Shown here one piece after another: positions 17,836 through 27,410 of a stretch of 41,795 nt of DNA. Where the stretch lies: positions 1 through 41,795 of the forward strand of contig JADGDK010000012.1 of NCBI GenBank assembly GCA_016744895.1. Direction: 5' to 3'. Source of the stretch: Campylobacterales bacterium. GTDB lineage: Bacteria; Campylobacterota; Campylobacteria; Campylobacterales; QNZT01. Below the pieces are notes generated by a model. It had not been told where the DNA came from and did no database searches. It was given only the letters and a program-made list of their open reading frames with translations. Within the stretch, counting starts at the first letter, position 1; each line of letters opens with the position of its first letter. Made by a program: the position numbers and the translations under genes.

Positions 17836-19095
17836 TTACATAAAATTTGGTGTGTGGGATTTTGAGATATCTATGGCTAAGTCTTCATCCATACCGATAT
17901 CCATCAATCGTTTAATTCTATTTCGATTCATCGTTTTTTTGAGATCTTCAACCGCTTCATATCCTCTTTTATAGTGCTCAATCGACGTACCACCTCCTGC
18001 TAAAATAGACAAAGACTCTAGTAGCATGGTTGACTCTCCATTGATCTCATCCATAAACTCTTTTCTTTTAAATGCAGTCTCTTTCAGTGAATTAATCCGT
18101 TTAGGATTTTGTGCTAGCGCTGATGAGACATGTGCCATACCATAGGCAACATGACGGGACTCATCACGGCGTACATAGTTTAAAATTCTCTTAGTACTCG
18201 CATCAGGCATATAGTTTTCTAAAAACTTCAACAGATCGATAAATGTTCCCTCACCCATAACATGCAGTAAAAATGAGGACTTGATATAATCTTTTTCTGC
18301 AAAAAGAGAATACAAAGAGCGTTGTGTGACAGTTGAAGAGTATTGTATACCGCCACCATTGGCATTGGCTCTTTTGGTAAATGCTTCGATATGACGTGCT
18401 TCATCATTCATTAATGATGATAAAAACAGTGGTATCTCCATGTAGTAAGGGTTCATCTGTGAGATAAACTTCCCTGGAATGTAAAGGGCTGAAAACTCAT
18501 TTTCAATAAGATAAGTCATGATTTGACAAATAGCACGCTCAAACTCTGGATCGTATTCTGGGATTTCATTCCACAAGATATCATCTGTTGCGTCCCACTG
18601 TCCATGTTTGGCTTCTTCATAAAGTCGTGATACTGGTTCTGCCCAAATTTCTTCTTTATGGTTGATCGCAAAGTTATAATCAACGCTTCCCTCTTCAATG
18701 ATACAATCTCTTGGCATCAAACCATGATGATCAGGTGCTTTTGTCAAGATAGAATCTTTGCCATGAAAATTCCAATCTCCACTTTTTGGATTGTTGGTAT
18801 CGATACCTTTCATCGTAAACCCAAAATTGGCTGTTTTGGGAAATGCACTTTTGTGATTGCGTACTTTGTAAGAGAGTTGGTTTTTTAGATGGATTTTTTC
18901 AAGAAGCTTATGCCCTTTTAAGTTACACCAACTTGCCAACTCAAACTCTATTTTTTCGTTGGTAGATACAATTTCGATGATTTCACCATCACCTGCAAGT
19001 AAAAAAGCATTTTCTAGTTTTAAAAAGAGTGCTTTCCCTACGGCTAAATTGCCAACAAAAATGGTACCGGAATGTTTATAATTTGATTTGTTCAT
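17836..19095 (-). CDS. fusion of TusA-like domain with diiron ferritin-like/RNR-like domain
   Basis: N-term KALFLKLENAFLLAGDGEIIEIVSTNEKIEFELASWCNLKGHKLLEKI (TusA-like); C-term ...LIENEFSALYIPGK...LSSLMNDEARHIEAF...HVMGEGTFIDLLKFLE...YVRRDESRHVAYG (paired ExxH diiron motifs). Confidence 0.7.
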   Translation of the reverse strand: MNKSNYKHSGTIFVGNLAVGKALFLKLENAFLLAGDGEIIEIVSTNEKIEFELASWCNLKGHKLLEKIHLKNQLSYKVRNHKSAFPKTANFGFTMKGIDTNNPKSGDWNFHGKDSILTKAPDHHGLMPRDCIIEEGSVDYNFAINHKEEIWAEPVSRLYEEAKHGQWDATDDILWNEIPEYDPEFERAICQIMTYLIENEFSALYIPGKFISQMNPYYMEIPLFLSSLMNDEARHIEAFTKRANANGGGIQYSSTVTQRSLYSLFAEKDYIKSSFLLHVMGEGTFIDLLKFLENYMPDASTKRILNYVRRDESRHVAYGMAHVSSALAQNPKRINSLKETAFKRKEFMDEINGESTMLLESLSILAGGGTSIEHYKRGYEAVEDLKKTMNRNRIKRLMDIGMDEDLAIDISKSHTPNFM

Positions 19096-19244
19096 AGTAT
19101 GTTCCCATATAGGTTAAAAACAACATCTATGGTAAAGAAGTAATATTCTTAAAATGTTTATCTGTCACGCAGATCTGAAATACAAGTATACAAGATTAAA
19201 CTTTTATTTACCGTTAAAGAATTTATTAATTATTGCAAAATAGG

Positions 19245-19270
19245 AAAAAGGAGTATAAAAACTCCTTTTT
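19245..19270. terminator. bidirectional terminator
   Basis: AAAAAGGAGT-ATAAAA-ACTCCTTTTT. Confidence 0.85.
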
Positions 19271-19295
19271 GAGTCAAAATCTATAGAAAATATTT

Positions 19296-20105
19296 TTATT
19301 TTGCTGGTTCCCATGAAAGTAATGCCCATTTGATAAAATTCTCTTTATCTTGTTTAAAACGATACTCTGTTTCATAGTACTTTTCTAATTGTTTTATCTC
19401 TTTTGGTGTTACCGCTCCAAGACTCCAACTAATTTTTTTGGCAAACTCTTCTTTAGAATCACTATTAAAACGCATATTTTCACTCAAAATAAAATCTACT
19501 TTACACTCAATTCCCATCTGATATAGTATATTTACAAGGTAGATATAATCAGGTCTAGGCTCCACTACACGATCCAAGATATTTAAAATCTCTTCATCTA
19601 CAAAACTTCCACCGACCTTGAAACTGATATAGATTTTTTTGTTGGCTTTGGCATTTAGCTTTTCAATGGCTTTGTCTATTTCATGTAATTCAATAGAGCG
19701 AGACGCGATGATGATATCTGACTTGGGGATATCTTCCCAAGAGTCTTCCCATGATTTATGCAGACAAGTGATATTGTCAAGATCATGTTTTTTACTATTT
19801 TCTACTACGCACTCTAGCATAGACTCTGAAAAGTCCATTGCATAGACATGGTCAAGTTTTGGAGCAAGACGAAGTGCTAAGGTTCCTGGACCACACCCTA
19901 CGTCTAAAAGTGTTTGCATTCCTTCAAGATCTACAGCATTTAAAAACTCTTCTATATAGATACTTTCATGTACCTTTTTATTCATTTGTTTGGCTTTTGC
20001 GTTCCAATCTGTACTATTTTTAGTTTTAAATGTTGAGGTGTTTTTTTGTGCTTTATATAGTGATACAAAATCGATTTTTGAAAGGTTTGTTTTTGCAAGA
20101 CCCAT
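19296..20105 (-). CDS. class I SAM-dependent methyltransferase
   Basis: MQTLLDVGCGPGTLALRLAPKLDHVYAMDFSESMLE. Confidence 0.88.
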   Translation of the reverse strand: MGLAKTNLSKIDFVSLYKAQKNTSTFKTKNSTDWNAKAKQMNKKVHESIYIEEFLNAVDLEGMQTLLDVGCGPGTLALRLAPKLDHVYAMDFSESMLECVVENSKKHDLDNITCLHKSWEDSWEDIPKSDIIIASRSIELHEIDKAIEKLNAKANKKIYISFKVGGSFVDEEILNILDRVVEPRPDYIYLVNILYQMGIECKVDFILSENMRFNSDSKEEFAKKISWSLGAVTPKEIKQLEKYYETEYRFKQDKENFIKWALLSWEPAK

Positions 20106-20123
20106 TATTGTTCCTTTGTAATT

Positions 20124-20894
20124 TTAAAATTGAGGTACACAAAATCGGTACCCATCTTTATTCTCTTTTACCTGTACACGGACACCATAGAGTGTCTTGA
20201 TATTTTCTGCGGTAAGTGTGTTTTTTACCTCTCCATATGCGACTGTAGCACCTTCTTTGATCATCATTACTTTATTGGAGACATAGAGTGCATGGTCAGG
20301 GTAGTGCGTGGTTTTTAAAAATGTATATCCATTTTCAGAAAATTCTTTTATAAATTTTAGAAGTTTGATTTGATTACCATAATCTAATCCTGTAACTGGT
20401 TCATCCATCAAAATAATTTTTGACTCTTGCGCCAAGGCTCTTGCTATAAATGTTAATTGCCTTTCACCTCCACTAATCTCAGAGTAGAAATAATTTCTTA
20501 AATGTAAAATTCCTACTTTTTCTAGCATCTGAACCGCTATATCTCTATCTTTTTGTCCATAATTAGAAAAGAGTCCGATATGTGGTAGTCTTCCCATCAA
20601 AACTACATCAAATACAGTATAGGAGAAGGGTATTTGATGGGTTTGCGGCACATAAGAGATCAGCTGTGCGAGTTCTCGTTGGCTATAACTTTTTAGAGTT
20701 TTTCCTAAGAGGTTGACACTTTCTGATGTTTTATAAAAGCCCAAAAGTACTTTTAAAAGTGTACTTTTACCACTACCGTTTGGACCTAAAAGTGAAAGTA
20801 CATCCCCTTGTTCTATACGCAAATCTATGTTGTGAAGGACTGCTTTGTTTCCATATGAAAAAGAGATATTTGTAGCTTCAATGACAGGTACCAT
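20124..20894 (-). CDS. FecE/BtuD-type ABC transporter ATPase
   Basis: LLGPNGSGKSTLLKVLLG (Walker A), EISGGERQLTFIARALAQ signature, IILMDEP Walker B. Confidence 0.93.
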   Translation of the reverse strand: MVPVIEATNISFSYGNKAVLHNIDLRIEQGDVLSLLGPNGSGKSTLLKVLLGFYKTSESVNLLGKTLKSYSQRELAQLISYVPQTHQIPFSYTVFDVVLMGRLPHIGLFSNYGQKDRDIAVQMLEKVGILHLRNYFYSEISGGERQLTFIARALAQESKIILMDEPVTGLDYGNQIKLLKFIKEFSENGYTFLKTTHYPDHALYVSNKVMMIKEGATVAYGEVKNTLTAENIKTLYGVRVQVKENKDGYRFCVPQF

Positions 20895-21910
20895 TAAAAT
20901 CCTTTTCTTGCGTTTCTAAGCACAATTACAAAGATAGGAATTCCTACAAGAGAGGTTAAAATTCCGATAGGTACTTCAAAGGTAAAAAGGGTTCGTGAGA
21001 GATCATCGGTAGCAAGTAAAAAAAGTGCACCTATCAAAGCACTTGCAGGTATCATGATACGGTTATCGGCACCAAGAAAAAGTCGTGCTATGTGAGGAAC
21101 AATAAGTCCAACCCAACCAATCACACCGGCTAAAACAACAGTAAGTGCACTGATAAAAGTAGCAGAAAATATCATGATAAGTTTGAGCATCTTGACATTG
21201 ACACCTAGTGATTTTGCCTCTTCATCTCCTAAACTCAAGGCATTGAGATATTTAGAAAACAGAAGCAGTATTGCGATACCAACAGCCATGGGAATTAACA
21301 ACATATAAATAGTATCTTTGCTACTAAAAGAGAGACTCCCCATAAGCCAATAGACAATCGCAGGCAAAGTGTCGTAAGGGTCAGCTGTGTATTTCAAGAT
21401 CGAGAGTAGGGCACTAAAGAGTGAACTACTAATCACCCCTCCTAAAATCAGTATAATCATGCTTCGATTATTGATATAAAGATAGGATATCGAGAGTGCT
21501 ACAATAACAGCTAAAAAACCAAAGAAAAAAGTACTCAGCTGTATGCCAAACCATGAAAATTTTAATACCATTCCAAGTGCCGCGCCAAATGAAGCCCCAG
21601 CAAGTACTCCTAAAAGACCTGGAGAGACTAAAGGGTTGACAAACATTGCTTGATAGGTACTTCCAGCAACTGCTAAAGAAGCTCCTATCATGATAGCCGC
21701 TAAGATCCGTGGTAGACGTATCTCTAAGATGACCGAATTTAAAAGTGCTAATTTATCTTTATCAATGACTACATCATCAAATATGAAGCTCTGCATAAAC
21801 AGCACATACTCATCTAAAGTGATAGGATATTTCCCCACAAACATAGAAAGTTGGATCAGTAAAATTAAAAGTATCAGCAGTACGGTGAGTATCACTCGCT
21901 CTTTATTCAT
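20894..21910 (-). CDS. FecCD/BtuC-family ABC transporter permease
   Basis: LRLPRILAAIMIGASLAVAGSTYQAMFVNPLVSPGLLGVLAGASFGAALG; GVIGWVGLIVPHIARLF. Confidence 0.93.
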   Translation of the reverse strand: MNKERVILTVLLILLILLIQLSMFVGKYPITLDEYVLFMQSFIFDDVVIDKDKLALLNSVILEIRLPRILAAIMIGASLAVAGSTYQAMFVNPLVSPGLLGVLAGASFGAALGMVLKFSWFGIQLSTFFFGFLAVIVALSISYLYINNRSMIILILGGVISSSLFSALLSILKYTADPYDTLPAIVYWLMGSLSFSSKDTIYMLLIPMAVGIAILLLFSKYLNALSLGDEEAKSLGVNVKMLKLIMIFSATFISALTVVLAGVIGWVGLIVPHIARLFLGADNRIMIPASALIGALFLLATDDLSRTLFTFEVPIGILTSLVGIPIFVIVLRNARKGF

Positions 21911-22896
21911 TGATGTAAAATTTCACGAATCTCTTGTGCGCTGAGTTCATATTGTAAAAAGAGTTTATAAAAATCTCTCATTTGTGCTTTGATATCGATA
22001 GAAGTCTCTTTGGGATGTAAAACAGTCAATAACCATTTGAGCCCTAAAAAACGCATAAAAGAGATTGGTTTGTCTATCCAATTAAAAGGTCCACTTGGTA
22101 TAAGGTAGACTTTTTTTTGTTTGACCGCACGAAGTAGGTTCCATTGACTATCTTTTAAAAGTTTTTTATAAAATTTTTTATTGTGTACCAAGATAATATC
22201 TGGATTATAGATGAGTAGTTGCTCAAAGCTAATGACTTGTGAATTGTAGTGTCCTTTGACATGACATTTATGGATATTTTCACCACCAGCCAAATCAATA
22301 ATCTCCATTCTAAATGAGGTATGGCACTCAGTTTTAAGTCCATTATTACCACCTGCATAGTAGACAGTAGGTGTTGAAAGGTTTTTATCTCGAATGCTTT
22401 TTGCTGTGTCGAGTGATTGCATACCCCACTCTTTAAGTGCATGTGCACGCTCTTTTGAACCCACTTCATTGGCTAAGATTTCAAAAGATTCTGCCAGCTC
22501 TTGCAGTGTCTCATCTTTAAGGAAAAGTTGGGGAATTTTGACACTTCCAAAACTTTTTGTAACTTTTTCTTTTGCATATGTTCTCATCCATTCTGACATA
22601 AGTATTAAATCAGGATGGATTGAGAGTACCATCTCAGCATTAGCAGTTTTACCTTGTCCTAGAAATCCACCAATGAGAGGTAAATTAACTGTTTTGGGAT
22701 CTAAGTATTTTTTCTCTTCATCCCAAAACTTAAATATAAGTCCTGCTATCAAAGAGCGATCTAGTGCATAGAGTTGATACAAAAGTGTAGGATTTGAAGC
22801 ATATACTTTTTGAATTTTTCTATCATCTGCACCATGTACAGATGATAGAAATAAAATAGAGATAATAATGAGACGTTTAAGTATCATCTCAAACAC
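21907..22896 (-). CDS. FecB/BtuF-type periplasmic substrate-binding protein
   Basis: Signal peptide; VYASNPTLLYQLYALD..., LPLIGGFLGQGKTANAEMVLSIHPDLILMS, YNPDIILVHN. Confidence 0.88.
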   Translation of the reverse strand: MFEMILKRLIIISILFLSSVHGADDRKIQKVYASNPTLLYQLYALDRSLIAGLIFKFWDEEKKYLDPKTVNLPLIGGFLGQGKTANAEMVLSIHPDLILMSEWMRTYAKEKVTKSFGSVKIPQLFLKDETLQELAESFEILANEVGSKERAHALKEWGMQSLDTAKSIRDKNLSTPTVYYAGGNNGLKTECHTSFRMEIIDLAGGENIHKCHVKGHYNSQVISFEQLLIYNPDIILVHNKKFYKKLLKDSQWNLLRAVKQKKVYLIPSGPFNWIDKPISFMRFLGLKWLLTVLHPKETSIDIKAQMRDFYKLFLQYELSAQEIREILHQ

Positions 22897-22898
22897 TC

Positions 22899-24899
22899 CT
22901 AAAAACTGTAACGCACACTAGTAAACCATGTACGACCAGGTTGTGGATATCCCTCATCATACTCATAGTCTTCATCAGTGATATTACGTGCACCTAGCTC
23001 AATATTAAGATCTTTCATCACTTTATACCCCACTTTTACATTTGCAACTGTGAAGCTATCACTCTCTAATATCGCACCTCTTTTATGTACTCTAGAGATA
23101 CGTGAAGATTCATATCTTGCTGATGCTATAAGTTCCCATTGTGGTGCAAAGTCCCAATTGGCATAAGTATATATTTTATGTTTTGGAGAAGCTGCGATCT
23201 CAACTTCTACAGCACTTTTGTTTTTACGTCTTAAGTAACTGTATGATCCGCCAAGTTCTAAAGTATCACTCATCATAGCTGCCACGGCAAGTTCAACACC
23301 ACGATTTTGAACTTCTGCAATATTAACCTTTTGCTCTATCAAAGAGCCATCACTATCTTCCACTTCTATGTACTCCATAGCATCATCGATATCAGATTGG
23401 AATATCGCTGTATCTAAACGTACTTTATCATTTAACAGTGTCGTGTATCCAATCTCATAATGTGTCGCTTTTTCAGCTTTTAGATCTGGATTAGGCAGTG
23501 TATATCCTAATTTACTAGAGTATCTATCTTTGATATTAGCAAATCGTGTTTTTCTTGAGACTGTAGCACGTACCTGATCACCATTTTTGTAAGAGTGAAA
23601 AAGACCTATTTGTGGATTTAGTGCATGTGTAGTTTCAGTTGGCAAACTTGTGAATCCTGTATCTTCATCATATTCTGTTGCTTCAACGGATTCTCTTTGG
23701 TCATAGCTAATTCCAGCAACCACACTTATTTGGTCACTAAACTCATAGGTATCTTCTATCCCAAGAGAGATAGTACGATCTTCATAGGTACTTTGTGGTT
23801 CACCTAAGTCATTTTCTTCGTGTACATCATCTTTAAATGTTAATGCCATCCGAAGCATGTTCTTTTCTACTATAGGATATCCAACTTCTACCGTTGCCCC
23901 ATAAGTATAGTCTTCATAGATACTTTGAAATCTAGTAGAAGAAAAAGTTTCATTTTTATAAGCATAAAGTGAGTTATCAAATGTGTCATAATAGACACGT
24001 GATTTTACATACCCTTTTCCCACTGCGGTATTTGAGAAAAAATAGATACTCTGTTTGTCATAATTTGGCCATGTCCAGTATCTTGGATATTCGTCCTCAT
24101 CAGTACCTGCATATAGGGGTGTCTCTTTTTCTGCACGTTGGTCTGAAAAACCGATGACATATTCATCTGTTTCATTTGGAGTAAATCCCATTTTAAAGCT
24201 AATCTTTTGATCTTTTTGCTCTGCATTTTCACGGGTTTTATCTGGTTGTATTTCATTAAATGCAAAATTATCAGAGATTGAAAATGCGTCACGATCAAAA
24301 TATGATCCACCCATTTGCATATACCAATTTCCTTGATTTGTTCCGATGTTAAATGAAGTCTCATAACCAGAAGTATCACTAGATTCACCTGTGATAAATT
24401 CAGCTGCAAGTGTCCCTTCCCAAGATTTTACGGGTCGTTTACTGACGATATTGATCGCACCACCAAGTGTGTTTGCTCCATAAAGTACAGAACTAAAACC
24501 TTTAGCAACTCTAAGCTCACTTATATCCGCAGTCGTAAAACGTGCTAAATCTACATTTCCATCATAAGGAATATATACGGGTATCCCATCTATAAATAGA
24601 GGCACTTGTTTTGAATCAAAACCTCTTACCATGACGTTAAACTCATTTCGATTACCTGTGTGATCAAGAGTTACACCTGGTACTAATTGTGCAGCTTCAA
24701 CCATATTTTTAAGATTGTGTTTGACTACGATCTCATTGTCAACTACCTCTTCCATCGCGGTGTTTACAGGTTGTTGTTTGGCTACAATTTCTACCCGTCC
24801 AAGTGTAAACACATCACTATCTGCTGCTTGAACTACTAAAGATGTTAGCAACAGTGCTGCATACCTACTTACTTTTGTCATAAAATGCCCTTTTTGCAA
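22899..24899 (-). CDS. TonB-dependent outer-membrane receptor
   Basis: Plug domain (VELVPGVTLDHTGNRNEFNVMVRGFDSKQVPLFIDGIPVYIPYDG...GANTLGGAINIVSKRP) and C-terminal GRTWFTSVRYSF beta strand. Confidence 0.94.
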   Translation of the reverse strand: MQKGHFMTKVSRYAALLLTSLVVQAADSDVFTLGRVEIVAKQQPVNTAMEEVVDNEIVVKHNLKNMVEAAQLVPGVTLDHTGNRNEFNVMVRGFDSKQVPLFIDGIPVYIPYDGNVDLARFTTADISELRVAKGFSSVLYGANTLGGAINIVSKRPVKSWEGTLAAEFITGESSDTSGYETSFNIGTNQGNWYMQMGGSYFDRDAFSISDNFAFNEIQPDKTRENAEQKDQKISFKMGFTPNETDEYVIGFSDQRAEKETPLYAGTDEDEYPRYWTWPNYDKQSIYFFSNTAVGKGYVKSRVYYDTFDNSLYAYKNETFSSTRFQSIYEDYTYGATVEVGYPIVEKNMLRMALTFKDDVHEENDLGEPQSTYEDRTISLGIEDTYEFSDQISVVAGISYDQRESVEATEYDEDTGFTSLPTETTHALNPQIGLFHSYKNGDQVRATVSRKTRFANIKDRYSSKLGYTLPNPDLKAEKATHYEIGYTTLLNDKVRLDTAIFQSDIDDAMEYIEVEDSDGSLIEQKVNIAEVQNRGVELAVAAMMSDTLELGGSYSYLRRKNKSAVEVEIAASPKHKIYTYANWDFAPQWELIASARYESSRISRVHKRGAILESDSFTVANVKVGYKVMKDLNIELGARNITDEDYEYDEGYPQPGRTWFTSVRYSF

Positions 24900-24908
24900 T
24901 TAAAAAAT

Positions 24909-24977
24909 CAATGTTATTCCCACTTAAAAAGGCCAACTTTCAGTGGGAATTATAATATCACCTGCAGTCATGATATT
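24909..24977 (-). promoter_or_regulatory. structured 5' leader of TonB receptor mRNA (two hairpins)
   Basis: Hairpin 1: AATATCA...TGATATT (24954-24977). Hairpin 2: ATTCCCACT...AGTGGGAAT (9-bp arms) with inner GAAAG/CTTTT pairing. Confidence 0.6.
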
Positions 24978-24981
24978 TGAA

Positions 24982-25026
24982 AGTATAGTATAAAAAATCT
25001 TTAAAGTAAACAGTTGTTTACTGTTT
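24982..25026 (-). promoter_or_regulatory. sigma70-like promoter with palindromic operator for TonB operon
   Basis: Minus strand TTTACT-N17-TATACT; palindrome AGTAAAC-AGTT-GTTTACT (25005-25022) and overlapping AAACAGT-TGTTT-ACTGTTT (25008-25026) cover the -35 box. Confidence 0.6.
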
Positions 25027-25158
25027 AATACGTTATTTAGTGGGGGTTTTGATGATATTGTTAATATCTTTTTACTTTGAAGTCCTATATATGTGCATTT
25101 AATACATATTTTGATTATAGTATTTGAGCAAGCTTGAAATTTGGTTAAGAGTATTTAA

Positions 25159-26352
25159 TTATAAAAAACCACTAAAAAGTCCATCTGCTACACCTTTAAT
25201 ACAGTCAAATTTACTTTTCATGTCAAAATTTGTAGTAGGGCGCATAATTTGTTTGACTTTAAATGCAAGTAGTGCTCCCATATTGATTTTTATATTTGGT
25301 TCGTAAAGATCTCCATAGAGTTTTCCTGAAAGTTCTTGATTTTGCATTTTCATATCAAAGTATGCGCTGAGTTTGTTTAGTTTTTGGTTTATCTTTGCAC
25401 GTGTGATATAGAGATGACTGTTAGGATTTTGTATTTTAAAATCACATTGAATATGTTCTTGATCGGTTTTGGCTACAAATTGCCCATATTTGAAACTACT
25501 TTTTCTAATATCTAGTTTTAATACATCGTAGAGGTTTTGTGTTGTGATACAATTTAAAAAATTGATATTTTTCATGTTTAAATCAATGTTAGTACGCTCA
25601 TGCGTTAAGTGATAGTCAACAGTACCATTTACTTTAGCATCGAGCATAGTAGGATAATCCATAAGATAGAGTATTTTTTGTGCGTCAACTTTTGAGAGTT
25701 TTAAGTTGACTCTATCATTTTGATAGTGAAAATAGGAGTATCCTCCAAAATTTTCAGATCCTCCTTGAATCTGAAGTCCTTTGTGATAGATGATTTTCCC
25801 TAAAATGTTTAGATGACCATGATAACGTTTTTTTGTCATATGTGAAAGGTTGTCAACTTCAAATTTATAGTCACTTGTAACAGTTTTAAGTGCTTTATTG
25901 ATGATTCCATTTTTTAACTCTATGTGTGCAAGTGTATTTTGATGTTTGGTACTAAAGATTTTTCCTCTTCCTGAAAACTGTATCTCTTTGAATGTACCAT
26001 TTGCATCACCTTTGAGATAAAATTCTCTTCCCATGGCTCTTTTCTTGCAGATAATATTTGGAGCGATGAGTTTATAATTTAAATCAAAAGAGCTACTAAA
26101 AGGGTTGATTGTACCTTGTGCCTCAACTTTGGTGATATCATTTAAAAGTAAACGTACTTCAAAGTTTGGAAGGGTCAGTACCATATCTGTAACTTTGACT
26201 TGGATTTTGTCTTGGAGTTGTTTTGTAAGATAGTTACTGGCATAGGGTAAAAGTAATTGATTTCCAAATGTGCTGTAAAGCAGTAAAAAAACAAGGATAA
26301 AAATAGTTAAAATTATAGATAAAAAAGGTTTGATTATATGCTCCAACTTCAT
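25159..26352 (-). CDS. hypothetical AsmA/TamB-like membrane-anchored protein
   Basis: Single N-terminal TM, long beta-rich repetitive domain. Confidence 0.5.
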   Translation of the reverse strand: MKLEHIIKPFLSIILTIFILVFLLLYSTFGNQLLLPYASNYLTKQLQDKIQVKVTDMVLTLPNFEVRLLLNDITKVEAQGTINPFSSSFDLNYKLIAPNIICKKRAMGREFYLKGDANGTFKEIQFSGRGKIFSTKHQNTLAHIELKNGIINKALKTVTSDYKFEVDNLSHMTKKRYHGHLNILGKIIYHKGLQIQGGSENFGGYSYFHYQNDRVNLKLSKVDAQKILYLMDYPTMLDAKVNGTVDYHLTHERTNIDLNMKNINFLNCITTQNLYDVLKLDIRKSSFKYGQFVAKTDQEHIQCDFKIQNPNSHLYITRAKINQKLNKLSAYFDMKMQNQELSGKLYGDLYEPNIKINMGALLAFKVKQIMRPTTNFDMKSKFDCIKGVADGLFSGFL

Positions 26353-26377
26353 AATTGGAACATTGTATCTTTTTAAA

Positions 26378-27289
26378 TTAAAATAGTTCTGTACTTAGAT
26401 ATCTTTCTCCCGTATCACATAGGATTGTTACAATAGTTTTGCCTGGATTTTCTTGGGCTATTTTTTGTGCTGCGTGTACATTTGCACCTGCGGAGATACC
26501 AACAAGAAGTCCTTCATTGTGTGCTAGATATTTGGACATTTTGAATGCATCTTCATTAGAAACTTTAATGATGTCATCATAGATATCAGTATTTAGGATT
26601 TTTGGAATAAAACCTGCCCCAATACCTTGGATTTTATGTGGTCCACCATTTTCACCACTAAGCACTGCTGAGTCAGTTGGCTCTACTGCTATCACTTTGA
26701 GATTTGGAATCATCTGCTTGAGTATTTCACTTGTACCTGTTATTGTCCCACCAGTTCCAACAGCTGCTATAAAAAAGTCTATATTTCCTTCAGTATCATT
26801 GTAGATTTCAAGTGCCGTTGTTTTTCTGTGAATCTCAGGGTTTGCAGGATTTTCAAATTGCTGTAATATGATAGAGTCTTCCATTGTCTTATTTAACGCT
26901 TCAGCCTTTTGTATTGCACCATTCATTCCTTGTTCTTTAGGGGTGAGTTCTAAAATTGCGCCAAAGGCAGAGAGTACTTTTCTTCGTTCAATACTCATAG
27001 ATTCAGGCATAGTAAGAATAAGACGAATACCAAGAGATGCACAAATACTTGCAAGTGCAATTCCTGTATTACCACTAGTAGGCTCAATCACAGTTGTATT
27101 TGGACCAATTTTATTGTTTTGAATTGCATTTTGGATCATGTTGTATCCAATACGATCTTTTACTGAACTTGTTGGGTTCATAAATTCACATTTCCCGATA
27201 ATTTTTGCACCACTTTTTTGTGAGATAGAGTTTAATCTCACTAGTGGTGTATTGCCAATAAGTTCAGTAATATTTTCTGCAATTTTCAT
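26378..27289 (-). CDS. cysK: cysteine synthase (O-acetylserine sulfhydrylase)
   Basis: ELIGNTPLVRLN, EFMNPTSSVKDRIGYNMI (PLP Lys), EPTSGNTGIALA, GTGGTITG. Confidence 0.95.
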   Translation of the reverse strand: MKIAENITELIGNTPLVRLNSISQKSGAKIIGKCEFMNPTSSVKDRIGYNMIQNAIQNNKIGPNTTVIEPTSGNTGIALASICASLGIRLILTMPESMSIERRKVLSAFGAILELTPKEQGMNGAIQKAEALNKTMEDSIILQQFENPANPEIHRKTTALEIYNDTEGNIDFFIAAVGTGGTITGTSEILKQMIPNLKVIAVEPTDSAVLSGENGGPHKIQGIGAGFIPKILNTDIYDDIIKVSNEDAFKMSKYLAHNEGLLVGISAGANVHAAQKIAQENPGKTIVTILCDTGERYLSTELF

Positions 27290-27410
27290 TTTTTGATCCT
27301 TAGTATTAATTGTGTTCTTTTTTCACTCTATCTTTTATACTTTAATTATATCAAAGCATTAAACAATTGCAAAGTCATGCCGATATATATGAAACTATTT
27401 AAAGGTAAGA

